From: Hydrogenothermaceae bacterium
GTDB taxonomy: Bacteria; Aquificota; Aquificia; Aquificales; Hydrogenothermaceae
Direction: 5' to 3'
Assembly: GCA_012961365.1 (NCBI GenBank)
Contig: DTZN01000309.1
Location: 1 to 15,457, forward strand
Length of the DNA: 15,457 nucleotides
The translations under genes and the position numbers were made by a program. This document shows, one piece after another, positions 1-5,931 of this stretch (positions are counted from its first letter, which is position 1; every line of letters begins with the position of its first letter). The notes under the pieces were generated by a model that was not told where the DNA came from, did no database searches, and worked only from the letters and a program-made list of their open reading frames with translations.

Positions 1-69
1 CTCAAGTGCTAGCTCTTGGCTTATGGTTACTCGACCTTGACGCAATACAAAACTGCGCACCGTACGCAT
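1..69 (-). CDS. trmB: TrmB, tRNA (guanine-N7)-methyltransferase, N-terminal fragment (cut by window edge)
   Basis: The reverse strand encodes 23 codons reading RTVRSFVLRQGRVTISQ near the start. This closely matches the N-terminal tail of gamma/beta-proteobacterial TrmB (E. coli has RRIRSFVRRQGRLTKGQ near its N-terminus). The family methylates G46 of tRNA using S-adenosylmethionine; the catalytic Rossmann domain would lie beyond the left edge. The ATG at 69-67 is preceded by GGAAGAG, a plausible ribosome binding site. The frame stays open to a TAA at 105-103, so a GTG start at 84-82 is also possible. In the first 100 bases 46 are G or C, against 33 of the next 120, so this piece differs sharply in composition from everything to its right. 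It has no functional link to the flagellar genes. Identification rests on a short stretch, but the motif is distinctive. Confidence 0.7.
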   Translation of the reverse strand, partial: MRTVRSFVLRQGRVTISQELALE

Positions 70-102
70 AAATTTCTCTTCCACATTCTTCTCGCAACAG
101 AC

Positions 103-139
103 TTAAACAATTAAAAATATTGTAATTAAATAATAATTA
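103..139. other. Junction between flagellar operon and foreign-looking sequence
   Basis: FlgE similarity ends after the Pro codon near base 139. The next eleven codons (residues 144-154) are AT-rich and resemble no hook protein. A TAA follows at 105-103, and the TrmB-like, higher-GC reading frame begins by base 102. The breakpoint therefore lies somewhere in this AT-rich interval. No transposase, terminal inverted repeat or tRNA is visible at the join. I infer a chimeric join rather than a mobile-element end, but I cannot exclude a true rearrangement. Confidence 0.6.
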
Positions 140-567
140 GGTGCTATATTACCTGCTTCATCAAGCATCCATCCAAGAAGATGCATACCATTTATATTTA
201 TAAGGTTTCCTTCTGCATCTGTTCTAAATTGCCCTGCTCTAGTGTAGTAAGTTGTTCCAAGCTGGTCTTTAACCATAAAAAAGCCTTCACCATCTAAGGC
301 TAAGTCTGTTGGAGAATTTGTATTCATTAGCGAACCTTGTGAAAAATCTTTTACTGTACTAGCTATAAAAGCTCCACCACCTATTTCTATATTCTTAGGA
401 GCGTTGTTAGAAAATGCAGTAAAACTTCTAGAGATAAGGTCATTAAAATTAACTACTTCTGCTTTAAAGCCAACAGTATTAACATTTGCTATATTATCTG
501 ATATTACAGAAAGCCATTCTTTATTTGCATTTAATCCTGCATTACCTGTGTAAAATGATTGAATCAT
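103..567 (-). pseudogene. flgE: FlgE flagellar hook protein, 3'-truncated at a sequence junction
   Basis: FlgE polymerises into the extracellular hook that joins rod and filament. This 154-codon frame has the typical N-terminal rod/hook region, with a first helix carrying SVISDNIANVNTVGFK at about residues 21-36. It continues into the flagellar basal-body core (DLALDGEGFFMV, then YYTRAGQFRTDAEGNLIN) up to about residue 143. Normal FlgE proteins are roughly 400 residues or longer, so the D1/D2 domains and the C-terminal polymerisation helix are missing. Residues 144-154 are unrelated and end at a TAA. The ATG at 567 follows a perfect AGGAGG seven bases or so upstream, inside the end of flgD. 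Position directly after flgD favours FlgE over the related FlgF or FlgG. Whether the gene is really broken or only cut by a chimeric join cannot be decided from this window. Confidence 0.8.
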
Positions 568-571
568 GGCT

Positions 572-1228
572 TTATCCTCCTATTTGAGACACTTTATTTA
601 ACTCAACTTTTGTATTACCAAAAGAAACATAAACTTTACCATTTTCCCTTTCGACATAGTCTATTTTTGCATAAGAGTAAACCTTAGCTTTAATTGTAAT
701 ATCTCCCTTTTGTGCGTTTACATAAACAGTGTAATATCCATCTTGTAAATTAGAATTATTTATTTCAAAAGGATATAGTTTTCCTGCCTGTAAATTTGTA
801 AATGTTTTGCTTTCAACAACATTTCCATTTTCATCCATAATAGTTATAGTTGCAGTATCTGCATTTTCTTCTAAAGAAAAAACTGCTTTTCCTTTCCCAT
901 CTTTTACAAAAGTTTGGCTTCCTTCATACATTATTGTTTTACCTATTAAGCTAGATGCGTATAATAACGAATTTGTCTCGTTTGCACTTTTTAAAAGTTC
1001 AACTGTTGATTGAAAATCATTTAAAACTTCCATTTCTCTTAGTTTAACTGTATTTGCAATAAATTCAGATATGTCTTTAGCTTCTAGAGGGTCTTGCCAT
1101 TGAAGGTCTGCAAGGAGAACTTTTAGAAAATCCTCGTTTTCCATTTTAGAATTATCATATCCAGCATCAACTACTTTTATTTCATTTCCTGTAATTCCTG
1201 TTATTGTGTTATTCGTATCTAATGCCAT
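572..1228 (-). CDS. flgD: FlgD, hook-capping scaffold protein
   Basis: FlgD sits at the tip of the growing hook, guides FlgE polymerisation and is then discarded. The 218-residue length is normal. The N-terminal capping segment is recognisable at about residues 29-60: a variant of the family's FLKLLLTQLQNQDPL motif, here FLKVLLADLQWQDPL, followed by a helix that diverges from the usual QLAQFSSLEQL. The C-terminal half is beta-rich and contains the Ig-like FlgD pattern (IMDENGNVVESKTF at about 129-142, then LQDGYYTVYVNA at about 160-171). The ATG at 1228 overlaps the 3' end of fliI by 20 bases and is preceded by GAGGG. The gene ends four bases before flgE. No fliJ or fliK lies between fliI and flgD, where many bacteria carry them. 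Confidence 0.92.
   Translation of the reverse strand: MALDTNNTITGITGNEIKVVDAGYDNSKMENEDFLKVLLADLQWQDPLEAKDISEFIANTVKLREMEVLNDFQSTVELLKSANETNSLLYASSLIGKTIMYEGSQTFVKDGKGKAVFSLEENADTATITIMDENGNVVESKTFTNLQAGKLYPFEINNSNLQDGYYTVYVNAQKGDITIKAKVYSYAKIDYVERENGKVYVSFGNTKVELNKVSQIGG
576..581 (-). promoter_or_regulatory. Shine-Dalgarno of flgE, embedded in the flgD 3' end
   Basis: The reverse strand reads AGGAGG. It encodes the last two glycines of FlgD and lies about eight bases before the flgE ATG. The hook-cap and hook genes are thus likely translationally coupled. This is one of the strongest ribosome binding sites in the window, which suits an abundant structural protein. Confidence 0.75.
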
Positions 1229-2528
1229 ATCTTAAACCCTCATTTTGGATTTTTGTATATAAACTTTCTAACTGTTTTAAACTTTCGGCAAAATTCACCC
1301 TTTCATTAAGCTTTTGCTTTATAAAATTAATGATTTCATCATGAATGTCCAGAGCTAAATCAATCTTTGGATTTGAGCCTTTTTTGTATATACCTAGATT
1401 TATCATATCCTCTGCTTCTCTATATGCACTTTCAAGCTCTAAAACTACTTTTTGCATATTTAATATTCTTTCATCTACAAGTTGAGGTGTTAATCTACTT
1501 ATACTTTTTAAAATATCAACTGCTGGAAAAATTCTTTTATTTGCAAAATCTCTTGATAAAACAATATGACCATCTAAAAAACCAATGGCTGAGTCTGCAA
1601 CAGGGTCTATAGAAATATCATCTCCTTCAACTAAAACTGTGTATATTCCTGTTATACTTCCTTTTTGGAATTTTCCAGATGTTTCTATAATTTTAGGTAA
1701 TAAACTAAAAACAGAAGGAGTATAACCTTTAGTTGTTGGTGGCTCTCCAACTGTTAAACCTACTTCCCGTTGTGCCATTGCTAGTCTAGTTAAGGAGTCA
1801 AACATAAGCAAAACATCTCTTCCTTCATCTGCAAAATATTTAGCAATAGCATTTGCTAATATAGACGCTCTTATTTTTGCTAGTGGTGGTTGGTCTGATG
1901 TTGAAACAACAACAACAGATTTTTTTAATCCTTCTTTTCCTAAATTATCCTCTATAAATTCTCTTACTTCTCTACCCCTTTCTCCGATTAACGCTATAAC
2001 ATTTATATCTGCATTTGAAAATTTAGCCATCATACCAAGTAATGAACTTTTTCCAACACCTGCACCTGCAAGAATACCAATTCTTTGTCCCTTTCCTATT
2101 GTTAAAAGACTGTTAATTACCCTAATACCTGTATCAAAAATTTCGTTTATTCTTTCCCTTTCTAACGGGTTTATAGGCTCTAAATGTATATTTACTTTAT
2201 CTATACAGTTTAAGAATGAACCATCTATTGGTTTTCCAAATGCATCTATTACTTTTCCAAGTAAATATTCTCCAACTTGAGCCTTTGGAAATGTGTTTTT
2301 TGCAATAACTTTACTACCTACTTTAATGCCTTTTGTATCGCTGTAAACCATAAGTAAAGTTTTCCCATCTTTAAAACCAATAACTTCTGCTTCTATATCT
2401 TCTATTTCACATGCATCGCCAATTGAAACTTTAGGAAGTATAGCCTCAATTAAAGGTCCAATAACTCCAATAACTTTCCCTGTTATTTTATATTTCCTAA
2501 TCTGTTTTAATCTCTCTTCTAATTTCAT
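1209..2528 (-). CDS. fliI: FliI, flagellar type III export ATPase
   Basis: FliI is the cytoplasmic hexameric ATPase of the flagellar export apparatus, related to the F1 beta subunit. It unfolds and delivers substrates to the FlhA/FlhB gate. The 439-residue length is normal. The Walker A loop AGAGVGKS is at 154-161 with Lys160. The conserved GERGRE is at 182-187 and contains the catalytic Glu. Walker B VLLMFDSLTR is at 239-248 with Asp244. The DQPP and REVGLTVGEPPTTKGY segments are typical of the FliI/YscN family, as is the C-terminal helical domain. The start codon lies 32 bases inside the 3' end of the fliH-like gene, so ATPase and regulator are probably translationally coupled. All catalytic residues are present, so I expect an active enzyme. 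Confidence 0.97.
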   Translation of the reverse strand: MKLEERLKQIRKYKITGKVIGVIGPLIEAILPKVSIGDACEIEDIEAEVIGFKDGKTLLMVYSDTKGIKVGSKVIAKNTFPKAQVGEYLLGKVIDAFGKPIDGSFLNCIDKVNIHLEPINPLERERINEIFDTGIRVINSLLTIGKGQRIGILAGAGVGKSSLLGMMAKFSNADINVIALIGERGREVREFIEDNLGKEGLKKSVVVVSTSDQPPLAKIRASILANAIAKYFADEGRDVLLMFDSLTRLAMAQREVGLTVGEPPTTKGYTPSVFSLLPKIIETSGKFQKGSITGIYTVLVEGDDISIDPVADSAIGFLDGHIVLSRDFANKRIFPAVDILKSISRLTPQLVDERILNMQKVVLELESAYREAEDMINLGIYKKGSNPKIDLALDIHDEIINFIKQKLNERVNFAESLKQLESLYTKIQNEGLRYGIRYE

Positions 2529-3198
2529 CTATCACTTGCTGTAAAATTTCTTTATAATTTTTTTCTACTTTAAAGTTTTCAAATTCTATTTCAAAGTCAA
2601 AAGGATTTAGATTTTCATCAGGTTCTACCTTGATATGATTAAATGTTATGGTATCTGCTAAAACAGGATTTATTTTTATTTTTATTGGTGTGTATGAATT
2701 AAAATCTTCTAATAATTTTTCTATTTCTTGTTTTACTATAGGTAAAGTATTTTTATCTAAGGATAAAACATCAAAAATTATTTCCAAGCTTTCTAAAAAT
2801 TTTTCTTCTATGAAAATTTTATAATCCTTTATTTTTAAAAATAAATTATTTTCTAACTCTTTACAGAATTTTTGATACTGATTTTTTATTTCATATTCTT
2901 TTTGATTTATAGCTTTTTCTAGCTTTTTTTGATATTCTCTTTCATACTTTTCTAAAAGTTCTTTTTCTACTTGTTTTATTTTTTCTGCTAGCTGATTTTG
3001 AAAATCTTGTTGTAGATTTTTGTAAATCTCATTTTTTAACTTTGATACTTCTTCAGATAGTTTTTGCTCATATTCTTTTTTTATGCTTCTTATCTGATTT
3101 TGCAAAAACTGGATTTTCTCTTTATACTCTTTGCATTCTTCTTCTTGTGATTGGTTTTGCTTATCTTCATCAAAATTTTCTAAATTTAAAAATCCCAT
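2497..3198 (-). CDS. fliH: FliH-like export ATPase regulator (peripheral stalk protein)
   Basis: FliH dimers bind and restrain FliI and link it to FliN and FlhA in the export apparatus. This 233-residue protein lies exactly between fliF and fliI, where fliH belongs. It has the right architecture: a short variable N-terminus, a long Lys/Glu/Gln-rich coiled coil from about residue 20 to 130, and a C-terminal alpha/beta domain (about 135-233). I see no strong sequence signature, which is usual for this fast-evolving family, so the call rests on position and architecture. There is no tryptophan anywhere, although N-terminal tryptophans of Salmonella FliH dock on FlhA. The ATG lies two bases after the fliF stop, and its ribosome binding site (AAAGAAG) is inside fliF. 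The 3' end overlaps fliI by 32 bases. A fliG gene is missing just upstream. Confidence 0.78.
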   Translation of the reverse strand: MGFLNLENFDEDKQNQSQEEECKEYKEKIQFLQNQIRSIKKEYEQKLSEEVSKLKNEIYKNLQQDFQNQLAEKIKQVEKELLEKYEREYQKKLEKAINQKEYEIKNQYQKFCKELENNLFLKIKDYKIFIEEKFLESLEIIFDVLSLDKNTLPIVKQEIEKLLEDFNSYTPIKIKINPVLADTITFNHIKVEPDENLNPFDFEIEFENFKVEKNYKEILQQVIDEIRREIKTD

Positions 3199-3200
3199 TT

Positions 3201-4808
3201 TTAATCTTCTTTAAGCCATTGACTTATAAGCATTGCAAGTATTTGTGGATTTTCATCTGCTAACTTCATTATTTTAATATAAGCAGGTTCTTTTTCTATA
3301 GAAATTGTAGTTTCTTCCCTTTCTTTAGCTGATGCCATACTTGATAAGATGTCTGGAGATAAACCACCGTATCCTTCTTGAAGTTCCAATCTCTTTTGTC
3401 TTTTAGATTTTAGGACTATAGCAATGATTACTATAAGTAATGATAAACCTATTAACATAGTTGCTGCTAAAAGGATTATATTTTTAGTTGTCATTTTAGC
3501 TTTTTTCTCTGATTCTTTTACAAGTTTTTCAACCTTTGTTTCAAAAGGAACGCTTACTACAGTAACTTTATCTCCTCTTTTTGGGTCATACCCTATAGCA
3601 CTTTTTATAAGTTCCTCATACTGTTTTATTTCTTCTGGAGGTCTTGGTTTAAATTGGTATTTTTCGTTTCCATCTTTATCTTTTATTTTTTCATATTTTC
3701 CATCTATTAAAACACCAACACTTATTTTCTTAATTTTAAATATTGGTTGAGATTTTTGAATTATACTTTTAGAAACATCATAATTTTTTGTTTTATCATC
3801 TTTTTTCTTTTCTATTACATATTTATCTTGTTCTAAATCCATAATTGGAGGAACATTTGTTGAAGTTCCCGGTGGACCTATTTCATTTTTCTTTTTAGTT
3901 TTGATTTCCTCTTTTATTCTCCTTTCACTTACTACTGCAGTTTTATCTGGGTCATAAATCTCATCTTGTTGTTTTAATTTACCTGTTTCAATTTCTACTG
4001 TAGCTCTAACGATTACCTTTTCAGGACCCAAAGCTTTTGCAAGCATAGATTGAATGTTTTTTTCAATTTGTCTTTCTAATTTTCTTTTTATCTCCACATT
4101 TTTATCTGCTATTGCAGATGGACTATCTTCATCAAGTAAATCTGATAAAACTCTTCCTTGATTATCAACTACCGTAATATTATCTGGTTTAAGTTTTGGG
4201 ACTGCCCTAGAAACAAGAAAAACTATTGCTTTTACTTGTTCTTTTGTCAAATCTTTACCTGGATATAGTTTTACAATTACAGATGCTTTTGGTTGGTCTT
4301 CTTCTCTCATAAATATACTTTCTTTAGGTAAAGCAATGTTTACCTTTGCATCAACAACTGCATCTATTTGCCTAATTGTTCTTTCTAGTTCTCCTTCTAG
4401 TGCTCGTATATAGTTAATGTTCTCTTGAAATTGGGTAATACCCAGCTTTGGCTCATTAAAAAGCTCAAAACCTATTGTTCCTCCACCAGAAGGGATACCT
4501 TTTGATGCTAGTTTTAACCTAACTTCATAAACTTGGTCTTCTGGAACTAGTATTATTGAACCGTTTCCTTCTATTTTGTATGGAATATTTTCCTTTTGTA
4601 GTTCTGTTAAAACTTGCCCTGCTTCATGTGGACCTAGATTTGCAAATAAAACTGCATAATCTTTTTTGTTTGTAATTTGAAGTAGAACGAGAGATAATAA
4701 AGACAAAGCAAACAAAATAACAAGAATTCCTGCAACAGTTTTTAAATTGAAATGCTTCTGTAGATTTTCTGGAAGCTTTTGCTTTATATCATCAAGATTT
4801 ATAGCCAA
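3201..4808 (-). CDS. fliF: FliF, flagellar MS-ring protein
   Basis: FliF forms the inner-membrane MS ring, the base on which rod, switch and export gate assemble. The 535 residues carry the family features in order. They begin with an N-terminal cytoplasmic tail and TM1 at about 26-46. Ring-building motifs follow (FANLGPHEAGQVLTELQ, then GFELFNEPKLGITQFQENIN, then RALEGELERTIRQID). A disordered periplasmic loop rich in Lys, Asp and Pro comes next, then TM2 at about 443-466. The acidic C-terminus (about 509-535) ends with ADENPQILAMLISQWLKED, which matches the FliG-binding tail. The start is a TTG at 4808-4806 with AGAGGA a few bases upstream, 12 bases after fliE. The intact FliG-binding tail implies a separate FliG, but none follows here. 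Confidence 0.95.
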   Translation of the reverse strand: MAINLDDIKQKLPENLQKHFNLKTVAGILVILFALSLLSLVLLQITNKKDYAVLFANLGPHEAGQVLTELQKENIPYKIEGNGSIILVPEDQVYEVRLKLASKGIPSGGGTIGFELFNEPKLGITQFQENINYIRALEGELERTIRQIDAVVDAKVNIALPKESIFMREEDQPKASVIVKLYPGKDLTKEQVKAIVFLVSRAVPKLKPDNITVVDNQGRVLSDLLDEDSPSAIADKNVEIKRKLERQIEKNIQSMLAKALGPEKVIVRATVEIETGKLKQQDEIYDPDKTAVVSERRIKEEIKTKKKNEIGPPGTSTNVPPIMDLEQDKYVIEKKKDDKTKNYDVSKSIIQKSQPIFKIKKISVGVLIDGKYEKIKDKDGNEKYQFKPRPPEEIKQYEELIKSAIGYDPKRGDKVTVVSVPFETKVEKLVKESEKKAKMTTKNIILLAATMLIGLSLLIVIIAIVLKSKRQKRLELQEGYGGLSPDILSSMASAKEREETTISIEKEPAYIKIMKLADENPQILAMLISQWLKED

Positions 4809-4812
4809 TTTG

Positions 4813-4818
4813 TCCTCT
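4813..4818 (-). promoter_or_regulatory. Shine-Dalgarno supporting the TTG start of fliF
   Basis: AGAGGA on the reverse strand lies four bases before the TTG at 4808-4806, in the 12-base gap after fliE. No ATG or GTG near the FliF N-terminus has a comparable site, so the TTG is the likely start. A rare start codon may lower MS-ring synthesis relative to its neighbours. Confidence 0.6.
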
Positions 4819-4820
4819 AA

Positions 4821-5117
4821 CTAAACCTGCATTCTCATAATTTCCTGATAGCTTTCTAAAGCTTTATTTCTAATTTCTGTAATTAGTTTTAAAGATATTC
4901 CAGCCTTTTCAATTTGAAATAGCAATTGCTCTAAATTTTCAACCTCACCATTTACTATTTTTATTTTAGCATTCTTTCCTTCTTGAAGGTCATTATTTAT
5001 ATCCGCAACAAAGTTAATCAAAGTTTCAGAAAAAGATTGATAGTTATCTGTATTTTGGTGTTCTTTATTTTCTAATTTTATAAAATTTGGGTTTAAAAAA
5101 TTATTATCTATTCTCAC
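4821..5117 (-). CDS. fliE: FliE, MS ring-rod junction protein
   Basis: FliE is the small adaptor that joins the MS ring to the proximal rod and is the first rod-type substrate exported. The 98-residue size is typical. The C-terminal half carries the family pattern: a helix with EVENLEQLLFQIEKAGISL at about 56-74, then LITEIRNKALESYQEIMRMQV to the end. The final MRMQV resembles the conserved FliE C-terminus. The start is GTG at 5117-5115 with GGAGG six bases upstream. It lies in the flgB-flgC-fliE-fliF order found in many bacteria. The N-terminal third is Asn-rich and unconserved, as usual. Confidence 0.93.
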   Translation of the reverse strand: MRIDNNFLNPNFIKLENKEHQNTDNYQSFSETLINFVADINNDLQEGKNAKIKIVNGEVENLEQLLFQIEKAGISLKLITEIRNKALESYQEIMRMQV

Positions 5118-5123
5118 TGCTTT

Positions 5124-5128
5124 CCTCC
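5124..5128 (-). promoter_or_regulatory. Shine-Dalgarno supporting the GTG start of fliE
   Basis: GGAGG on the reverse strand lies six bases before the GTG at 5117-5115, in the 19-base gap between flgC and fliE. This spacing decides for the GTG as start codon. No in-frame ATG is available in the FliE N-terminal region before the conserved part. Confidence 0.7.
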
Positions 5129-5136
5129 AAATTTAG

Positions 5137-5547
5137 CTATACTCTTAAAATTTCTATAGCTTTACTTATCATCTCTTTATTTGTGTTAAATGCAGTTAAA
5201 TTTGCCTCGTAAGTTCTTATTGCAGACATCATATCAACCATTTCCCTAAGGGGGTCAACATTTGGAAGTTTTACATAGCCATTTTCATCTGCATCTGGGT
5301 GTGTTGGGTCATATTTCAATTTAAATGGAGACTTGTCTTCTTCTATTTTTACAACTTTCACTTTATAAATAGGTTTTCCCATTTCTTCTTCTAAAACAGA
5401 CTTAAATACTGGAACTTTTCTTCTGTAAGGCTGTCCATCTCCAGCATCTGTTGAGTTTACGTTTGCTATATTACTTGCGGTTATTTCAAATCTAACCCTT
5501 TGTGCATCCATTCCTGAAACAGAAATTTCTAACCCTTTAAAAATCAT
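5137..5547 (-). CDS. flgC: FlgC, proximal rod protein
   Basis: FlgC is one of the four rod proteins (with FlgB, FlgF and FlgG) that cross the periplasm. The 136-residue length is normal. The N-terminal rod signature reads FEITASNIANVNSTD at about 20-34. The conserved YRRKVPVF follows, then DENGYVKLPNVDPLREMVDM at about 88-107. The C-terminal helix carries the family's YEANLTAFNTNKEM at about 113-126. The ATG at 5547 follows a strong GGGAGGT (5562-5556) that overlaps the flgB stop codon, six bases away. flgB and flgC are therefore probably translationally coupled, as expected for rod subunits needed in fixed ratio. Confidence 0.96.
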   Translation of the reverse strand: MIFKGLEISVSGMDAQRVRFEITASNIANVNSTDAGDGQPYRRKVPVFKSVLEEEMGKPIYKVKVVKIEEDKSPFKLKYDPTHPDADENGYVKLPNVDPLREMVDMMSAIRTYEANLTAFNTNKEMISKAIEILRV

Positions 5548-5553
5548 TACTTA

Positions 5554-5931
5554 CTACCTCCCAGTAATTACATAAGAAAATTTAGCAGATTCCTTTTTCA
5601 TAAGTTCCATCAATGTTTTATACATTATTGAACTTTCTGCAAGTTTAGCTAGTTCATGTTCCAAATTTACTTTATTTCCATCATATCCATATACATAACC
5701 ATCATCTACAACTTTCATTTCATATTGTTCTTTGTTTTCAGGAGATATATGCCTAGGGTCTGTTGTTTTTAGTTTTATATTCTCCTCTAAAATTGTTTTA
5801 AATACTAGTTCTTTAGGTTTGTATAAAGGTGTATCTGCGTTAGCAATATTTCCTTGTATAACTTTGGTTCTTTCCATAAAATAGTTAGCTTTAACTGCAA
5901 TTTTCTCCATATCAGAAAATATCATATCCAT
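5554..5931 (-). CDS. flgB: FlgB, proximal rod protein
   Basis: FlgB forms the most proximal part of the rod, next to FliE. The 125-residue protein has the rod-family N-terminal motif GNIANADTPLYKPKEL at about 27-42. It also has the FlgB-specific C-terminal motif GNKVNLEHELAKLAESS at about 84-100, with a helical end. The ATG at 5931 overlaps the last base of the TAA of the upstream TPR gene (TAATG arrangement). GAGGGG at 5944-5939, inside that gene's final codons, is the likely ribosome binding site. This tight coupling suggests that the TPR protein is made together with the rod. Confidence 0.95.
   Translation of the reverse strand: MDMIFSDMEKIAVKANYFMERTKVIQGNIANADTPLYKPKELVFKTILEENIKLKTTDPRHISPENKEQYEMKVVDDGYVYGYDGNKVNLEHELAKLAESSIMYKTLMELMKKESAKFSYVITGR

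Noticed and set aside
1..105. Possible end of an insertion sequence or prophage inside flgE
   Set aside because: The sequence encodes a TrmB N-terminus rather than a transposase or integrase, and I see no terminal inverted repeat or target duplication at the join.
107..125. AT-rich inverted repeat (CAAT...ATTG) near the junction, as a terminator or recombination site
   Set aside because: The arms are only about four bases with no G+C-rich stem, and such repeats are expected by chance in DNA this AT-rich.
3201..3410. C-terminus of FliF as a fused or partial FliG
   Set aside because: The last 27 residues match the normal FliG-binding tail of FliF, and FliF length is ordinary. None of the FliG domains is present.
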